DNA of 36,577 nt from an uncultured Clostridiaceae bacterium (GCA_948469815.1 CAOKMR010000015.1:1-36577), one strand, 5' to 3'. Counted from the first letter of the stretch, positions 8,458 to 17,128 are shown. Made by a program: numbers and translations. Notes: generated by a model not told the origin, from the letters alone.

Positions 8458-8477
8458 AAGATTACAATTGTAATCTT
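8458..8477. promoter_or_regulatory. BlaI/MecI-type operator 2 of asnB
   Basis: Perfect 20-bp palindrome AAGATTACAATTGTAATCTT. Its centre is 26 bp after that of operator 1. Relative to the -35 it sits within 2 bp of where the operator of the repressor's own promoter sits. Confidence 0.78.
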
Positions 8478-8503
8478 ATATCGAAGTATGAGGAGGAAAT
8501 ATT

Positions 8504-10315
8504 ATGTGTGGAATAGTAGGATTTATAAGTTCAAAAGGAGAAAAAGGAAAAATAATAAAAAAGATGACAGATAAACTAATTCATCGTGGACCAGATGAAG
8601 AAGGATTTTATATAGATGAAAACATTGCTTTAGGTCATCGTAGATTATCAATTATAGATTTAGATAATGGAAAACAACCAATTAGTAATAAAAATTTCGT
8701 AGTCATATTTAATGGTGAAATATATAATTATATGGAGCTAAAAGCAGAGCTGATAGAAAAGAATCATAAATTTGAAACTGATAGTGATACAGAAGTACTA
8801 TTACATGGATATGAGGAATGGGGTAATCATCTTCCTGAAAAATTAAGAGGAATGTTTGCATTTGCTATTTGGGATAAAGAAAATAGAAATTTATTTTGTG
8901 CACGTGATAATTTTGGAATAAAGCCATTGTATTATTATAAAAATGAAGATGTGTTTATGTTTGCATCAGAAATAAAGGCATTTTTAGAACATCCTCAATT
9001 TGAAAAAATATTGAACAAGGATTTAATTAATCTATATCTATCTTTTAGTTTTACACCAACAGATGAAACATTTTTTAAAGGTGTATATTGTTTAGAACCA
9101 GGACATACCTTAACATTAAAAGATAATAAAATAAATATAGAGCAATATTATGAAATAAATTTAGAAGAACAGAATAGAGACTTTGATGAGGTAGTAGAAG
9201 AAATAAGTAAAACAATGAAAAGTTCAGTAGAATATCATAAAATAAGTGATGTTGAGGTTGGGGCATTTTTATCTAGTGGAATTGATTCTTCATATATTGT
9301 GAGTTTAGCAAAACCAAACAGAACATATACAATAGGATATAACTTACCAAAATATAGTGAAATAAGATACACCAAAAAATTGGCAGAAACATTAGGAATT
9401 AAGAATATAAGCAAAAAAGTATCTCAAAAAGAATATATGGAAGAAGTTGAAAAAATGCTATATCATATGGATGAACCATGTGCTGACCCATCTGCTATTG
9501 CATTATATTCAGTATCAAAATTAGCAAGTAATGATGTAAAGGTTATAATGTCAGGAGAAGGTGCAGATGAATTTTTTGGAGGATATAATACATATAGAGA
9601 AGCAATAGATTATAAAGCATATGATAAACTACCATACTGGATTCGCCATTTATTATCTAGAATATTTAGTTATCTACCAGAATTTAAAGGACGTAATTTT
9701 ATTGTACGTAGAGGGACTAAACTAGAAAATGAATATGTCGGAGTAAATAAAATATTTGGTGATGAAGAAATAAAAAAAGTATTAAATTTTAAAGGTACAA
9801 TTAAACATAAAGATATAACAAAATCTTTATTTTATAAAAATAAGGATAAAAGTGATATTGTAAAAATGCAAGCAGTAGATATAAAATATTGGCTTGTGAA
9901 AAATATTCTTCTAAAAGTAGATAAAATGACAATGGCAAATTCCATTGAAGCAAGGACACCTTTTATAGATAAAGAAGTTTTTAAAGTAGCAAGTACAATG
10001 CCACCCAAATGTAAATTATCAAAAGATAATACAAAAATCGCATTAAGAGAAGCATGTAAAAAGGATATTCCAAATGAAGCCTATAAAAAGAAAAAATTGG
10101 GCTTTCCAGTACCAATAAGGGAGTGGATGAGAGAAGATGTAATATATAGTGAAATAAAACAAACAGTGGAGCAGGACTTTGTTAGTGAATTTTTTAAACA
10201 AGAATATGTAATCAAATTATTAGAACAACATAAGAATCATAAAAGAGATAACTATAAAAAAATTTGGGCAATATATTGTTTTATAAAATGGTATGAAATA
10301 TATTTTATGAGATAA
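8504..10315 (+). CDS. asnB: Glutamine-dependent asparagine synthetase-type amidotransferase
   Basis: Class II glutamine amidotransferase of 603 aa. The nucleophile is Cys2 (MCGIVGF), followed by RGPDEEG, then the synthetase domain with the ATP pyrophosphatase loop SSGIDSS at 257-263 and SGEGADEFFGGY. The C-terminal half (KMTMANSIEARTPF, KKKLGFPVPIREW) matches full-length B. subtilis AsnB as I recall it. Proteins of this type make asparagine, and in B. subtilis and C. difficile AsnB amidates meso-diaminopimelate in peptidoglycan. The usual SGGxDSS is SSGIDSS here, a small change. The start has AGGAGG upstream. Two BlaI-type operators sit in its promoter and the repressor-sensor pair follows directly, so regulation by wall stress is likely, which favours the peptidoglycan role over plain amino-acid synthesis. 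Confidence 0.88.
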   Translation: MCGIVGFISSKGEKGKIIKKMTDKLIHRGPDEEGFYIDENIALGHRRLSIIDLDNGKQPISNKNFVVIFNGEIYNYMELKAELIEKNHKFETDSDTEVLLHGYEEWGNHLPEKLRGMFAFAIWDKENRNLFCARDNFGIKPLYYYKNEDVFMFASEIKAFLEHPQFEKILNKDLINLYLSFSFTPTDETFFKGVYCLEPGHTLTLKDNKINIEQYYEINLEEQNRDFDEVVEEISKTMKSSVEYHKISDVEVGAFLSSGIDSSYIVSLAKPNRTYTIGYNLPKYSEIRYTKKLAETLGIKNISKKVSQKEYMEEVEKMLYHMDEPCADPSAIALYSVSKLASNDVKVIMSGEGADEFFGGYNTYREAIDYKAYDKLPYWIRHLLSRIFSYLPEFKGRNFIVRRGTKLENEYVGVNKIFGDEEIKKVLNFKGTIKHKDITKSLFYKNKDKSDIVKMQAVDIKYWLVKNILLKVDKMTMANSIEARTPFIDKEVFKVASTMPPKCKLSKDNTKIALREACKKDIPNEAYKKKKLGFPVPIREWMREDVIYSEIKQTVEQDFVSEFFKQEYVIKLLEQHKNHKRDNYKKIWAIYCFIKWYEIYFMR

Positions 10316-10320
10316 ATTAC

Positions 10321-10349
10321 TTGACAATATAATTAAAATATTATAATCT
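10321..10349 (+). promoter_or_regulatory. Promoter of the blaI-blaR1-like pair
   Basis: TTGACA (10321-10326) begins 6 bases after the asnB stop. TATAAT (10342-10347) has 15-bp spacing and the overlapping TAATCT (10344-10349) has 17. The pair can therefore be expressed apart from asnB. Confidence 0.65.
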
Positions 10350-10354
10350 TATAC

Positions 10355-10374
10355 AAGGTTACATTTGTAACCTT
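10355..10374. promoter_or_regulatory. BlaI/MecI-type operator of the repressor gene
   Basis: Perfect 20-bp palindrome AAGGTTACATTTGTAACCTT, the third TTACA-N2-TGTAA site in the locus, just downstream of the -10. It indicates autoregulation of the repressor-sensor operon. Confidence 0.78.
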
Positions 10375-10391
10375 ATAGAAAGGAGAAAATG

Positions 10392-10766
10392 ATGCCAAAT
10401 AAATATGATATAACTGATGCAGAGCTAGAGATTATGCAAGTATTATGGAAAAATAAAGAATGTGACTTAAATACTATTATAGAAGAATTAAATGGAGAAA
10501 CAGATAAAAATAGAAATACTGTAAAAACTTTATTAAGAAGATTAATACTAAAAGGTTCTGTTGAATCGAAAAAGATAAATTTAAAAGATACAGTGTATGT
10601 GCCAAAGGTAAAAAAAGATAAATTTTTATCTAATCAAAACGACAACTTTCTAAAAAAACTATACAATGGAAAAACAGGAAATTTATTATTAAATTTCGTA
10701 GAAAATAAAAAAGTATCAAAAGAGGAATTACAAAAACTAATAGACATATTAGAAAGCGAGGACTAA
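10392..10766 (+). CDS. BlaI/MecI-family winged-helix repressor
   Basis: DNA-binding dimer of 124 aa. Residues ~5-75 form the winged helix (ITDAELEIMQVLWK, then NTVKTLLRRL as recognition helix) and residues 80-124 the dimerisation helices. ATG 10392 is preferred over ATG 10389 because AGGAG (10381-10385) is then 6 bases away. With that start the sequence LLLNFVE places Asn101-Phe102 at exactly the site where BlaI and MecI of staphylococci are cut on induction. Three palindromic operators lie in this locus, two before asnB and one before this gene. The gene ends one base before the start of the sensor gene, so the pair is co-translated. Seen: the motif and operators. Inferred: control of asnB. 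Confidence 0.9.
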   Translation: MPNKYDITDAELEIMQVLWKNKECDLNTIIEELNGETDKNRNTVKTLLRRLILKGSVESKKINLKDTVYVPKVKKDKFLSNQNDNFLKKLYNGKTGNLLLNFVENKKVSKEELQKLIDILESED

Positions 10767-10767
10767 A

Positions 10768-12714
10768 ATGTTAGAAATATTAATAAATATATGTGAAATT
10801 ATATCTCCAATATTTTATAAAATATTATATATGTCAGTTATAGGAACAATATTAGGAATACTAATTTTAATACTAACAAAACTTTTTGATAATAAACTTT
10901 CTGCAAAATGGAAATCTTTAATGTGGATAATACCACTAATATTTTTAATTATACCAATACAAAGAATTGAAATAAAAACTCCTAATAGCATACCTATAAG
11001 TTCAACCATAGACAAAGTAGAAAATATTTTTAATAGTGTAGAACCAATAGATCATAAAGAATTAAATAAAGGTACATATAAATTGACAGAATCACAAACA
11101 GTACAATTAGAAGAAATACAAAATAATGAGAATCCCAAATATGATACAAAAGAAATTATATTAAATATGATAATACCACTATTATGGTTAATAGTTTCTA
11201 TAATGGGATTATTTGTATTTATAATAGGAAATGTAAGTCTAATATCTAAAGTAAGAAAAACTAAAAAAGTTAAAGATTATAGAATTAAAGCTATACAGAG
11301 AAATTGTAAGAGAAAACTAAAAATACATAAAAATATAGAAATAAGAAGTCAAAAGGCTAATACTTCTCCATGTATTTATGGAATAATGCGTCCTAAAATA
11401 TTAGTTCCAGAGGGCTTTACAGAAAAAGAAGATGAAATTATAGAAAATGTATTTATGCATGAATTATCACATTATAAAAGAAAAGATATGATAACTAATT
11501 TTATATTAATAATAATTACATCTTTGCATTGGTTTAATCCTTTCGTATATGCTCTTTTTAAAAAAATAAGACAAGAAATGGAACTTGCGACAGATGAAAT
11601 AGCTTTAAGTAAAATGAATAAAGATGAAAAAAAGAAATATGGATTAACATTAATAAATTTATTACAAACATATCAAAATGAGCAATTAGCAACTAAAATG
11701 TTATGTATTATAGATGATAATAAGAGTATGGAAAAAAGGATAATGATGATAAAATTATCTACAAAATTAAAAAAACATAGAATATCTATTATAATATTTA
11801 TTTTAAGTATTTTGCTTTGTGTGATAAGCCCATTTTTATTAAAAACAACAAATGAAATAAATGCTTATTCACTTTCAGATGAAGATAAACTATATGACCA
11901 AGTACAACAATATCTTATTAAATTAGCGGAAGAAATTCATTATTTAGAAAGACCTGAGTTTGCTAATAATAGTGATAATTTTAGAGTTTTTAGTGATATA
12001 GTTAAATTAGGTATTAGACAGAATGAAGACGAAACATATGTATATATATGGGCATTAATTAAAACTTACTATGCACAAGAAGAATTATCAAGTAGTGGAA
12101 GTTCAATGCCATATAAATTTACTATAAAGAACAATCAAATTATAGATTATAAAATACCAACAGATGGTATAGATTATGGAGATTCAATAAAAGAGATTTT
12201 TCCAGAAGATATAAGAGAAAAATTGGAGCAATGTGAAAATCTATTAGATGAAGAAAAACTTGATAATGAGGCAAAAGAGTATTACAGATATCTTGATATT
12301 AATGGTAATTTAGAAGATGAAAAATTGAGCAATGAAGAATATATTAATTTAAAATCTAACCAGCAAGAAATAAATAAACTCGTAGGAATATGGAAACCAT
12401 TTAAAGCAGAGTATAATGGAGAGGAAATTTCTTTAACACAAGTATATGGCTCTGGAATATCATATGGTGGAGAATTGATATTAAATCATAATGGGACATA
12501 TACAGAATTTATAGGAGTATATTCTGATGAAACAATTAACGATTTACAAGGAACATATAGTATATATGGAAATGGTGAAAAAGCTTTATTAAAAACTAAT
12601 AATGGTGAAAAAAAAGCAGTAGAATGCCTAGAAAGCAGTAATGTAAATTCCGATGAAGTTACCATAGTAGAAAGATTAGAAAACGGAACTTGTATATACT
12701 TAAAAAAACAATAA
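10768..12714 (+). CDS. BlaR1-like M56 membrane metalloprotease with non-PBP sensor domain
   Basis: Membrane antirepressor-type protein of 648 aa. Helices lie at ~15-37, ~50-65 and ~125-150, then the cytoplasmic zinc protease with HELSH at 231-235 and the third ligand region ELATDE (Glu272, Asp276), then a last helix at ~338-358. In BlaR1 the outer domain that follows is a penicillin-binding fold of ~260 aa. Here the outer region (~360-648) shows no SxxK, SxN or KTG motif. It has an alpha-rich part (~370-540) and a C-terminal beta-rich part (~545-645; VGIWKPF, GGELILNHNGTYTEF, GTYSIYGNG) that resembles lipocalin-like domains. The ligand is therefore not obviously a beta-lactam. It probably senses an envelope signal and cleaves the BlaI-type repressor encoded just before it. 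Confidence 0.85.
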   Translation: MLEILINICEIISPIFYKILYMSVIGTILGILILILTKLFDNKLSAKWKSLMWIIPLIFLIIPIQRIEIKTPNSIPISSTIDKVENIFNSVEPIDHKELNKGTYKLTESQTVQLEEIQNNENPKYDTKEIILNMIIPLLWLIVSIMGLFVFIIGNVSLISKVRKTKKVKDYRIKAIQRNCKRKLKIHKNIEIRSQKANTSPCIYGIMRPKILVPEGFTEKEDEIIENVFMHELSHYKRKDMITNFILIIITSLHWFNPFVYALFKKIRQEMELATDEIALSKMNKDEKKKYGLTLINLLQTYQNEQLATKMLCIIDDNKSMEKRIMMIKLSTKLKKHRISIIIFILSILLCVISPFLLKTTNEINAYSLSDEDKLYDQVQQYLIKLAEEIHYLERPEFANNSDNFRVFSDIVKLGIRQNEDETYVYIWALIKTYYAQEELSSSGSSMPYKFTIKNNQIIDYKIPTDGIDYGDSIKEIFPEDIREKLEQCENLLDEEKLDNEAKEYYRYLDINGNLEDEKLSNEEYINLKSNQQEINKLVGIWKPFKAEYNGEEISLTQVYGSGISYGGELILNHNGTYTEFIGVYSDETINDLQGTYSIYGNGEKALLKTNNGEKKAVECLESSNVNSDEVTIVERLENGTCIYLKKQ

Positions 12715-12749
12715 TTTTTAGGAAAATTTTTAGGAAATTTGATAAATAA

Positions 12750-12778
12750 TTGCCTATTATAAAACTTTATGATATACT
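12750..12778 (+). promoter_or_regulatory. Promoter of the coiled-coil protein gene
   Basis: TTGCCT (12750-12755), 17-bp spacer, TATACT (12773-12778) with an extended TGA before it. It begins 36 bases after the blaR1-like stop. No TTACA-N2-TGTAA site is near it. Confidence 0.6.
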
Positions 12779-12807
12779 ATTTACAAAATTATTTATGGAG
12801 GATAGAA

Positions 12808-15075
12808 ATGTCTGAAGAAACTAATGAAGAGATAGAAAAATTACAAAAAAAGTTAGAGTATATAGGATTAGATTTTGACAATATTCCTGAATTTTTAAGA
12901 AATACAGAAAATGTAGACTTTATACCAGAGAAATCATATTCAGAAGAAACGTACAGGGTTTATAAATATGTACCTATTAATGACATACAAATAATTTTTA
13001 CAAAAGCTAATAGGATGAATTCAATACAAGAAAAATATAAAAGTATTAGTCCAATATATTCATATCTTGTACCAGAAAATGAAGAAGATATAATAAAACA
13101 TAGCACTTTTTTAAAGATGTTACAGACTGTTGAAATTGAAGAAATAGAAGAAATAAGTGAACAACAGGATAAATTAAATAATGAAATACCATTTTTAATA
13201 AAATATGACAAAAATTATCTGTGGGAGATATATTATTCAAATCACTTGCATAAATATTTTATGTTGGTAACAACAGAAGATAAAGAATATGAAAGTTTCT
13301 TCTATGTATTAAGAGAGCAATTAAAAAATAGAAATAAAGATAAAAAAATTTTTGTGCCAATAACATATATGGATTATTCAAATAATCTATTAACTAAAGA
13401 TGAATTCAAAGATTTAGAAAAATATGTATTAAAATTTACTAGTGAATGGCCAATGATATATGAAATATATGATAAAGATGGGCATCCATCAATACAAATA
13501 TGTGGTAAAACAGTAGTTTATGGTAAACTAGAAAGTATTTATAAAATTAAATTAGACAATAAAGAAATTGCAACTAAATTTTTCAAATTAATAAAAGCAT
13601 TATTTATATTAGAAACAGAATTTCCACATGATTATAAATTTGATATACAGATATCACAAAATGGTGGATTAGAATTAGTATATAATTCAAAAATAATAAC
13701 ATATGAAATTTTAGGAAACTTTATAAAAGAAGAGTATAAAAAGAAATCAGAATATCTTCGTATACTAAAAAAAGAAGAAAAGATATTAAAAGAAGTATTA
13801 GACAACTTAAAAAGAGTAGAATCAGAAAGAGAAAAAGAATACTTGCTAAAACAAAATCAGGTAGCAACATATTTAAAATGTAGAAAAACCTTTTTTGGAA
13901 AAGTCAGATATTTCTTTAAAGGAAAATTAAAAGAAGAAATAAATAATAGATTAGAATTACCAGAACCAAAAATTGAAATAAACGAAGAAGAAATAAAACA
14001 AGAATATGAAAAAGATTTTTATACAATAGAAGATTTAATAAAATTGTGTAAAGAATTAAATGAAATTTCTAATACAGTTAAAGATATTAAAATGGATAAA
14101 ACTGCATTAGAAATAAAAAACAACCAATTAAAAGTAAAAATCAATAATGCTACAAAATTTATAGAAGAAATAGATAGCCATAGAAAAAGCATTTTTGAGT
14201 TTTGGAGATTTGCCAATAAGGATAATGGATTAGCATTAGAAAGTGGAACAATAGAAGAAAAGAAAGAAGAAAAAAATAAAATTTCAGAGCTATATTTTGA
14301 TTACATAGAAGATATAGAAGAAATTACTGTAAGAATTGACGAATTGCAAAGAAAAATACTATCAAAAGAAGATACAGATAATATATTTTTAGCTGTAACG
14401 AAGTTTTTAAATCCTATGAATGCTATAAAAAGCGGTAAACAATACAACTTTACAGCAGAATTAGAAGATATAAAAAACGATTTAAGAAGTATTGAATTAT
14501 TATTTGGAAAAGAAGAATTTGATATATTTGGCAGTTCAGTGGAAGATAAAACTAAAATAGATATAATAAAAAACAAAAAGCACAGAGAAAATAAAAAAGT
14601 TGAGCATAAAATACTAAAAATTAATAAAGAAACTGATACAATAGAATTTGTATCATATCTTCATGGTATCATTAATTCACTAGACAAGGTTTATGAAAAG
14701 AACAATTTAGGAATAAAATTAAATGTATATCAAGTGTCAGAAAAATCATTAAACATAGATGGTTATGGAATTTTTAATATTAATCCGCAAAATGCACTAA
14801 GAAAAATAAAGAATGAACCTATAATTAATTTATATACTATACATTTAAAATCTACAAGTCCAGCAATTGGTTTATCTAATATAATATATTATGATAATTT
14901 TAATGAGACTTTACCTATTGGGATGGATATATCAGATGAGGTATTATTAGATATTAGTAAATTAGATTTAGAATTAAAAAGACAGAAATTATTTAGAATA
15001 AATGTAATAATTAATGAACAAGATGTACAGACAAAAACAATATGTGCATATGAATATGAAGTTAGAGATAATTAA
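12808..15075 (+). CDS. Large predicted coiled-coil protein of unknown function, 755 aa
   Basis: I do not recognise a family. The start at 12808 follows GGAGGATA; an upstream in-frame ATG at 12769 lies within the promoter and is rejected. The protein is very rich in Lys, Glu, Ile and Asn, and has no signal peptide or membrane helix. Heptad-like charged stretches occur around residues 310-345, 395-465 and 480-535, with a basic island (RKTFFGKVRYFFKGKL) near 370-385. The N- and C-terminal parts look globular. It is the first gene of a two-gene unit with a membrane-anchored peptidoglycan amidase, 22 bases apart, which hints at a cytoplasmic scaffold or regulator for envelope work. Function is otherwise unknown. 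Confidence 0.7.
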   Translation: MSEETNEEIEKLQKKLEYIGLDFDNIPEFLRNTENVDFIPEKSYSEETYRVYKYVPINDIQIIFTKANRMNSIQEKYKSISPIYSYLVPENEEDIIKHSTFLKMLQTVEIEEIEEISEQQDKLNNEIPFLIKYDKNYLWEIYYSNHLHKYFMLVTTEDKEYESFFYVLREQLKNRNKDKKIFVPITYMDYSNNLLTKDEFKDLEKYVLKFTSEWPMIYEIYDKDGHPSIQICGKTVVYGKLESIYKIKLDNKEIATKFFKLIKALFILETEFPHDYKFDIQISQNGGLELVYNSKIITYEILGNFIKEEYKKKSEYLRILKKEEKILKEVLDNLKRVESEREKEYLLKQNQVATYLKCRKTFFGKVRYFFKGKLKEEINNRLELPEPKIEINEEEIKQEYEKDFYTIEDLIKLCKELNEISNTVKDIKMDKTALEIKNNQLKVKINNATKFIEEIDSHRKSIFEFWRFANKDNGLALESGTIEEKKEEKNKISELYFDYIEDIEEITVRIDELQRKILSKEDTDNIFLAVTKFLNPMNAIKSGKQYNFTAELEDIKNDLRSIELLFGKEEFDIFGSSVEDKTKIDIIKNKKHRENKKVEHKILKINKETDTIEFVSYLHGIINSLDKVYEKNNLGIKLNVYQVSEKSLNIDGYGIFNINPQNALRKIKNEPIINLYTIHLKSTSPAIGLSNIIYYDNFNETLPIGMDISDEVLLDISKLDLELKRQKLFRINVIINEQDVQTKTICAYEYEVRDN

Positions 15076-15097
15076 CCCCGAAAGGAGAATAAACTTT

Positions 15098-16429
15098 ATG
15101 AAAAAGAAGAGAAAACCGAACTTTTTAGCAATATTATTATTTCTTTGTATTTTGGTGTGTATTTTAATTGCAGTTTCATATTTATACAATAAAGAGCAAA
15201 AGAGAAAAATCCTATCAAGTATTGAAGACGAAATAATAGAAGTTAATAATTATTATTTATATGGAACACATTTTAACTTAGAAGGCAAAATAAAGGGAAT
15301 ATCAACTAATAATATAAAAGACATAAAATTTACATTAGTTGATATTTCAGAAAATGAAAAAGAATATGATGCAATATATGAAATAGATGGAAATGAATTA
15401 AACCTTACTACATCAAAGCTTATAAATGAAGGCATATATTTAGAAGATATTGAAAGCGGAAAGTATTTTCTGTTTTTAAAAATAAAATACTCAAACGATG
15501 AAATAAAATATTATTCAATGAGAAATAATACTAATTATCAAGACGTAGAATACTATACGATTACAAAAAACAAATCTAACAAAAAGGTAAATATAGAATT
15601 TGATATTTTTAAATCAAATGATGAAGAGGCTTCTTATATTAAATTTAGTGTAGCAAAAGCAAAACTACCTACAAGTGTTTATGATATTTCTATTGATCCA
15701 GGACATGGAGGAAGTGACCCAGGAGCAATTTCAGGGCAATATAAAGAAGCAGAAATAGCGATGAAGCATAGTGCAGAATTAAAAGACAAATTAGAAGAGT
15801 TAGGATTAAAAGTTATATTAACAAGAGATGGAACAGAGGATACATCAGAAACTAGCAAATTTGGCGTTTATAGTGTATATGATTTTGAAGGAAGAGTTAA
15901 TATTGTAGGAAGAGCAAAAGTAAAATACAATTTTTCAATACATGTTAATAGTTTTGATACAAATACACTAAGTGGAACAGAAATATATGCGCCATCAAAT
16001 GCATCATTAAAAATTGCGCAATCATTAGCAGATAATATAGTTAGTATAGCAAAAACTACATATTCAACAAGAAATACGGATAAAGTATCAGATGGTGTCT
16101 ATGTTAGAACATTTACAGACACTGAAATCGTAGAATCAGCTGAGACCGCTCAGAAAAAAGGATTTGAGCCATATAATATAACAACATCAACTCCATATTT
16201 ATATATGATAAGAGAAGTGGGAGGTAAAACAACAGGAGCATATATTGATGGAAGAAATAAAGGTATTGGAACTAATATGTATTACAATTCTAATATAGGA
16301 GTAGAAAGTTATTTAATAGAATTAGGATATATAATAAATAAAACAGACTTAAATAATATGTTAAATAATCAAACATCATATATTGAAGCTATAGCAAAAT
16401 CCATACAAGAAAACATTTGCAAAGAATAA
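15098..16429 (+). CDS. N-acetylmuramoyl-L-alanine amidase, membrane-anchored (Amidase_3)
   Basis: Zinc amidase that cuts the bond between MurNAc and the stem peptide. The start at 15098 follows AAAGGAG; an earlier in-frame ATG (15014) would overlap the preceding gene. A single N-terminal helix (residues ~8-28) with no cleavage site anchors it outside the membrane. Residues ~30-190 form an unrecognised spacer, then the Amidase_3 domain: IDPGHGGSDPGA with zinc ligand His203, Glu217 in KEAE, His282 in SIHVNSF, and the catalytic Glu408 in LIELGYI. All key residues are present. An insertion-like segment (SDGVYVRTFTDTEIVESAE) lies before the last motif. Its 443 aa fit CwlD-like or cell-separation amidases; the sporulation type CwlD is shorter. 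Confidence 0.88.
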   Translation: MKKKRKPNFLAILLFLCILVCILIAVSYLYNKEQKRKILSSIEDEIIEVNNYYLYGTHFNLEGKIKGISTNNIKDIKFTLVDISENEKEYDAIYEIDGNELNLTTSKLINEGIYLEDIESGKYFLFLKIKYSNDEIKYYSMRNNTNYQDVEYYTITKNKSNKKVNIEFDIFKSNDEEASYIKFSVAKAKLPTSVYDISIDPGHGGSDPGAISGQYKEAEIAMKHSAELKDKLEELGLKVILTRDGTEDTSETSKFGVYSVYDFEGRVNIVGRAKVKYNFSIHVNSFDTNTLSGTEIYAPSNASLKIAQSLADNIVSIAKTTYSTRNTDKVSDGVYVRTFTDTEIVESAETAQKKGFEPYNITTSTPYLYMIREVGGKTTGAYIDGRNKGIGTNMYYNSNIGVESYLIELGYIINKTDLNNMLNNQTSYIEAIAKSIQENICKE

Positions 16430-16461
16430 AATGAATATAACTACACATAATAATAACAAAT

Positions 16462-16485
16462 AAAAACAAAAAATATTTTGTTTTT
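16462..16485 (+). terminator. AT-only hairpin between the amidase and CBS genes
   Basis: Perfect 10-pair stem AAAAACAAAA / TTTTGTTTTT with an AATA loop. The U-rich 3' arm suggests weak termination. It lies directly before the CBS ribosome binding site. Confidence 0.45.
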
Positions 16486-16505
16486 AAGAAAGGATTGATA
16501 TTATT

Positions 16506-16949
16506 ATGAAAGTTAAAGATTGTATGACAAATTCAGTATGCAATTGCACACCAGAAACAACAATACAAGATGTGGCAAAGAAAATGTGTTCGAACCATAT
16601 AGGTTGTTTACCTGTATGCGATAATACAAATAATATTGTAGGATTAATAACAGATAGAGATATTGTATTAAGAAGTGTTGCATGTGGAAAAGACTCAAAA
16701 ACTACACCAATAAGTGAGATAATGACTACAGACGTTTGTTGTTGTAATAGTAATGATGAAGTAAATGAAGCAGAAAAATTAATGGGAACAATGCAAATAA
16801 AAAGAATACCTGTATTAGATAATAATAAGGTAGTTGGAATGATAACAGTTGGAAACTTAGTAAATGATTCAAAAATAACAAGTATAGAAGTATCTAATAC
16901 AGTTGAAAATATATGTCATTGTGGACCAAATGCTAAAAATAATGAATAA
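16506..16949 (+). CDS. Cys-rich tandem CBS-domain protein
   Basis: A 147-aa cytoplasmic protein made of two CBS domains (~1-63 and ~70-125), a fold that binds adenosine nucleotides. The pattern is clear: MKVKDCMTNSV, GCLPVCDN, IVGLITDRDIVLRSVA, then a second ISEIMTTDV, RIPVLDNNKVVGMITVGNLV. It carries 12 cysteines (8% of residues), including CNC near residue 12, CCC near 75 and CHC near the end. Most CBS proteins have few, so a metal- or redox-sensing role is possible. The start follows AAAGGATTG. A terminator follows directly, so it is a one-gene unit or the end of the amidase operon. No attached catalytic domain indicates its target. Confidence 0.8.
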   Translation: MKVKDCMTNSVCNCTPETTIQDVAKKMCSNHIGCLPVCDNTNNIVGLITDRDIVLRSVACGKDSKTTPISEIMTTDVCCCNSNDEVNEAEKLMGTMQIKRIPVLDNNKVVGMITVGNLVNDSKITSIEVSNTVENICHCGPNAKNNE

Positions 16950-16954
16950 ACTAT

Positions 16955-16978
16955 AGCACGGAAATATCCGTGCTTTTA
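16955..16978 (+). terminator. Terminator after the CBS gene
   Basis: AGCACGGA (16955-16962) pairs perfectly with TCCGTGCT (16967-16974) around AATA, followed by TTT. Confidence 0.8.
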
Positions 16979-17045
16979 ATAATTATATAAAATGTAAAAA
17001 TTATAAATAAATAGAACATGAGGAGAACATTAAATTTAAAGTAGT

Positions 17046-17062
17046 GGCACATTGCATGTGCC
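17046..17062. other. Short perfect hairpin in the 16979-17186 gap
   Basis: GGCACAT and ATGTGCC flank a TGC loop. A GAGGAG upstream suggests a ribosome site, but no usable start codon follows it at proper distance. Apart from this and the promoter below, the gap appears empty. Confidence 0.35.
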
Positions 17063-17128
17063 CAATGAAGAAATTAGAATACAACAATATAAATAGTAAC
17101 AGAAAATTAAAACAAATCTAAATATATA

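Noticed and set aside
12769-12807. Earlier start of the coiled-coil protein at 12769
   Set aside because: It would place the start inside the -10 region of the promoter at 12750-12778; ATG 12808 has a proper GGAGGA site.
17008-17121. Small ORF following GAGGAG at ~17010
   Set aside because: No ATG, GTG or TTG lies at a workable distance; the first GTG is too far and the encoded sequence has no recognisable feature.
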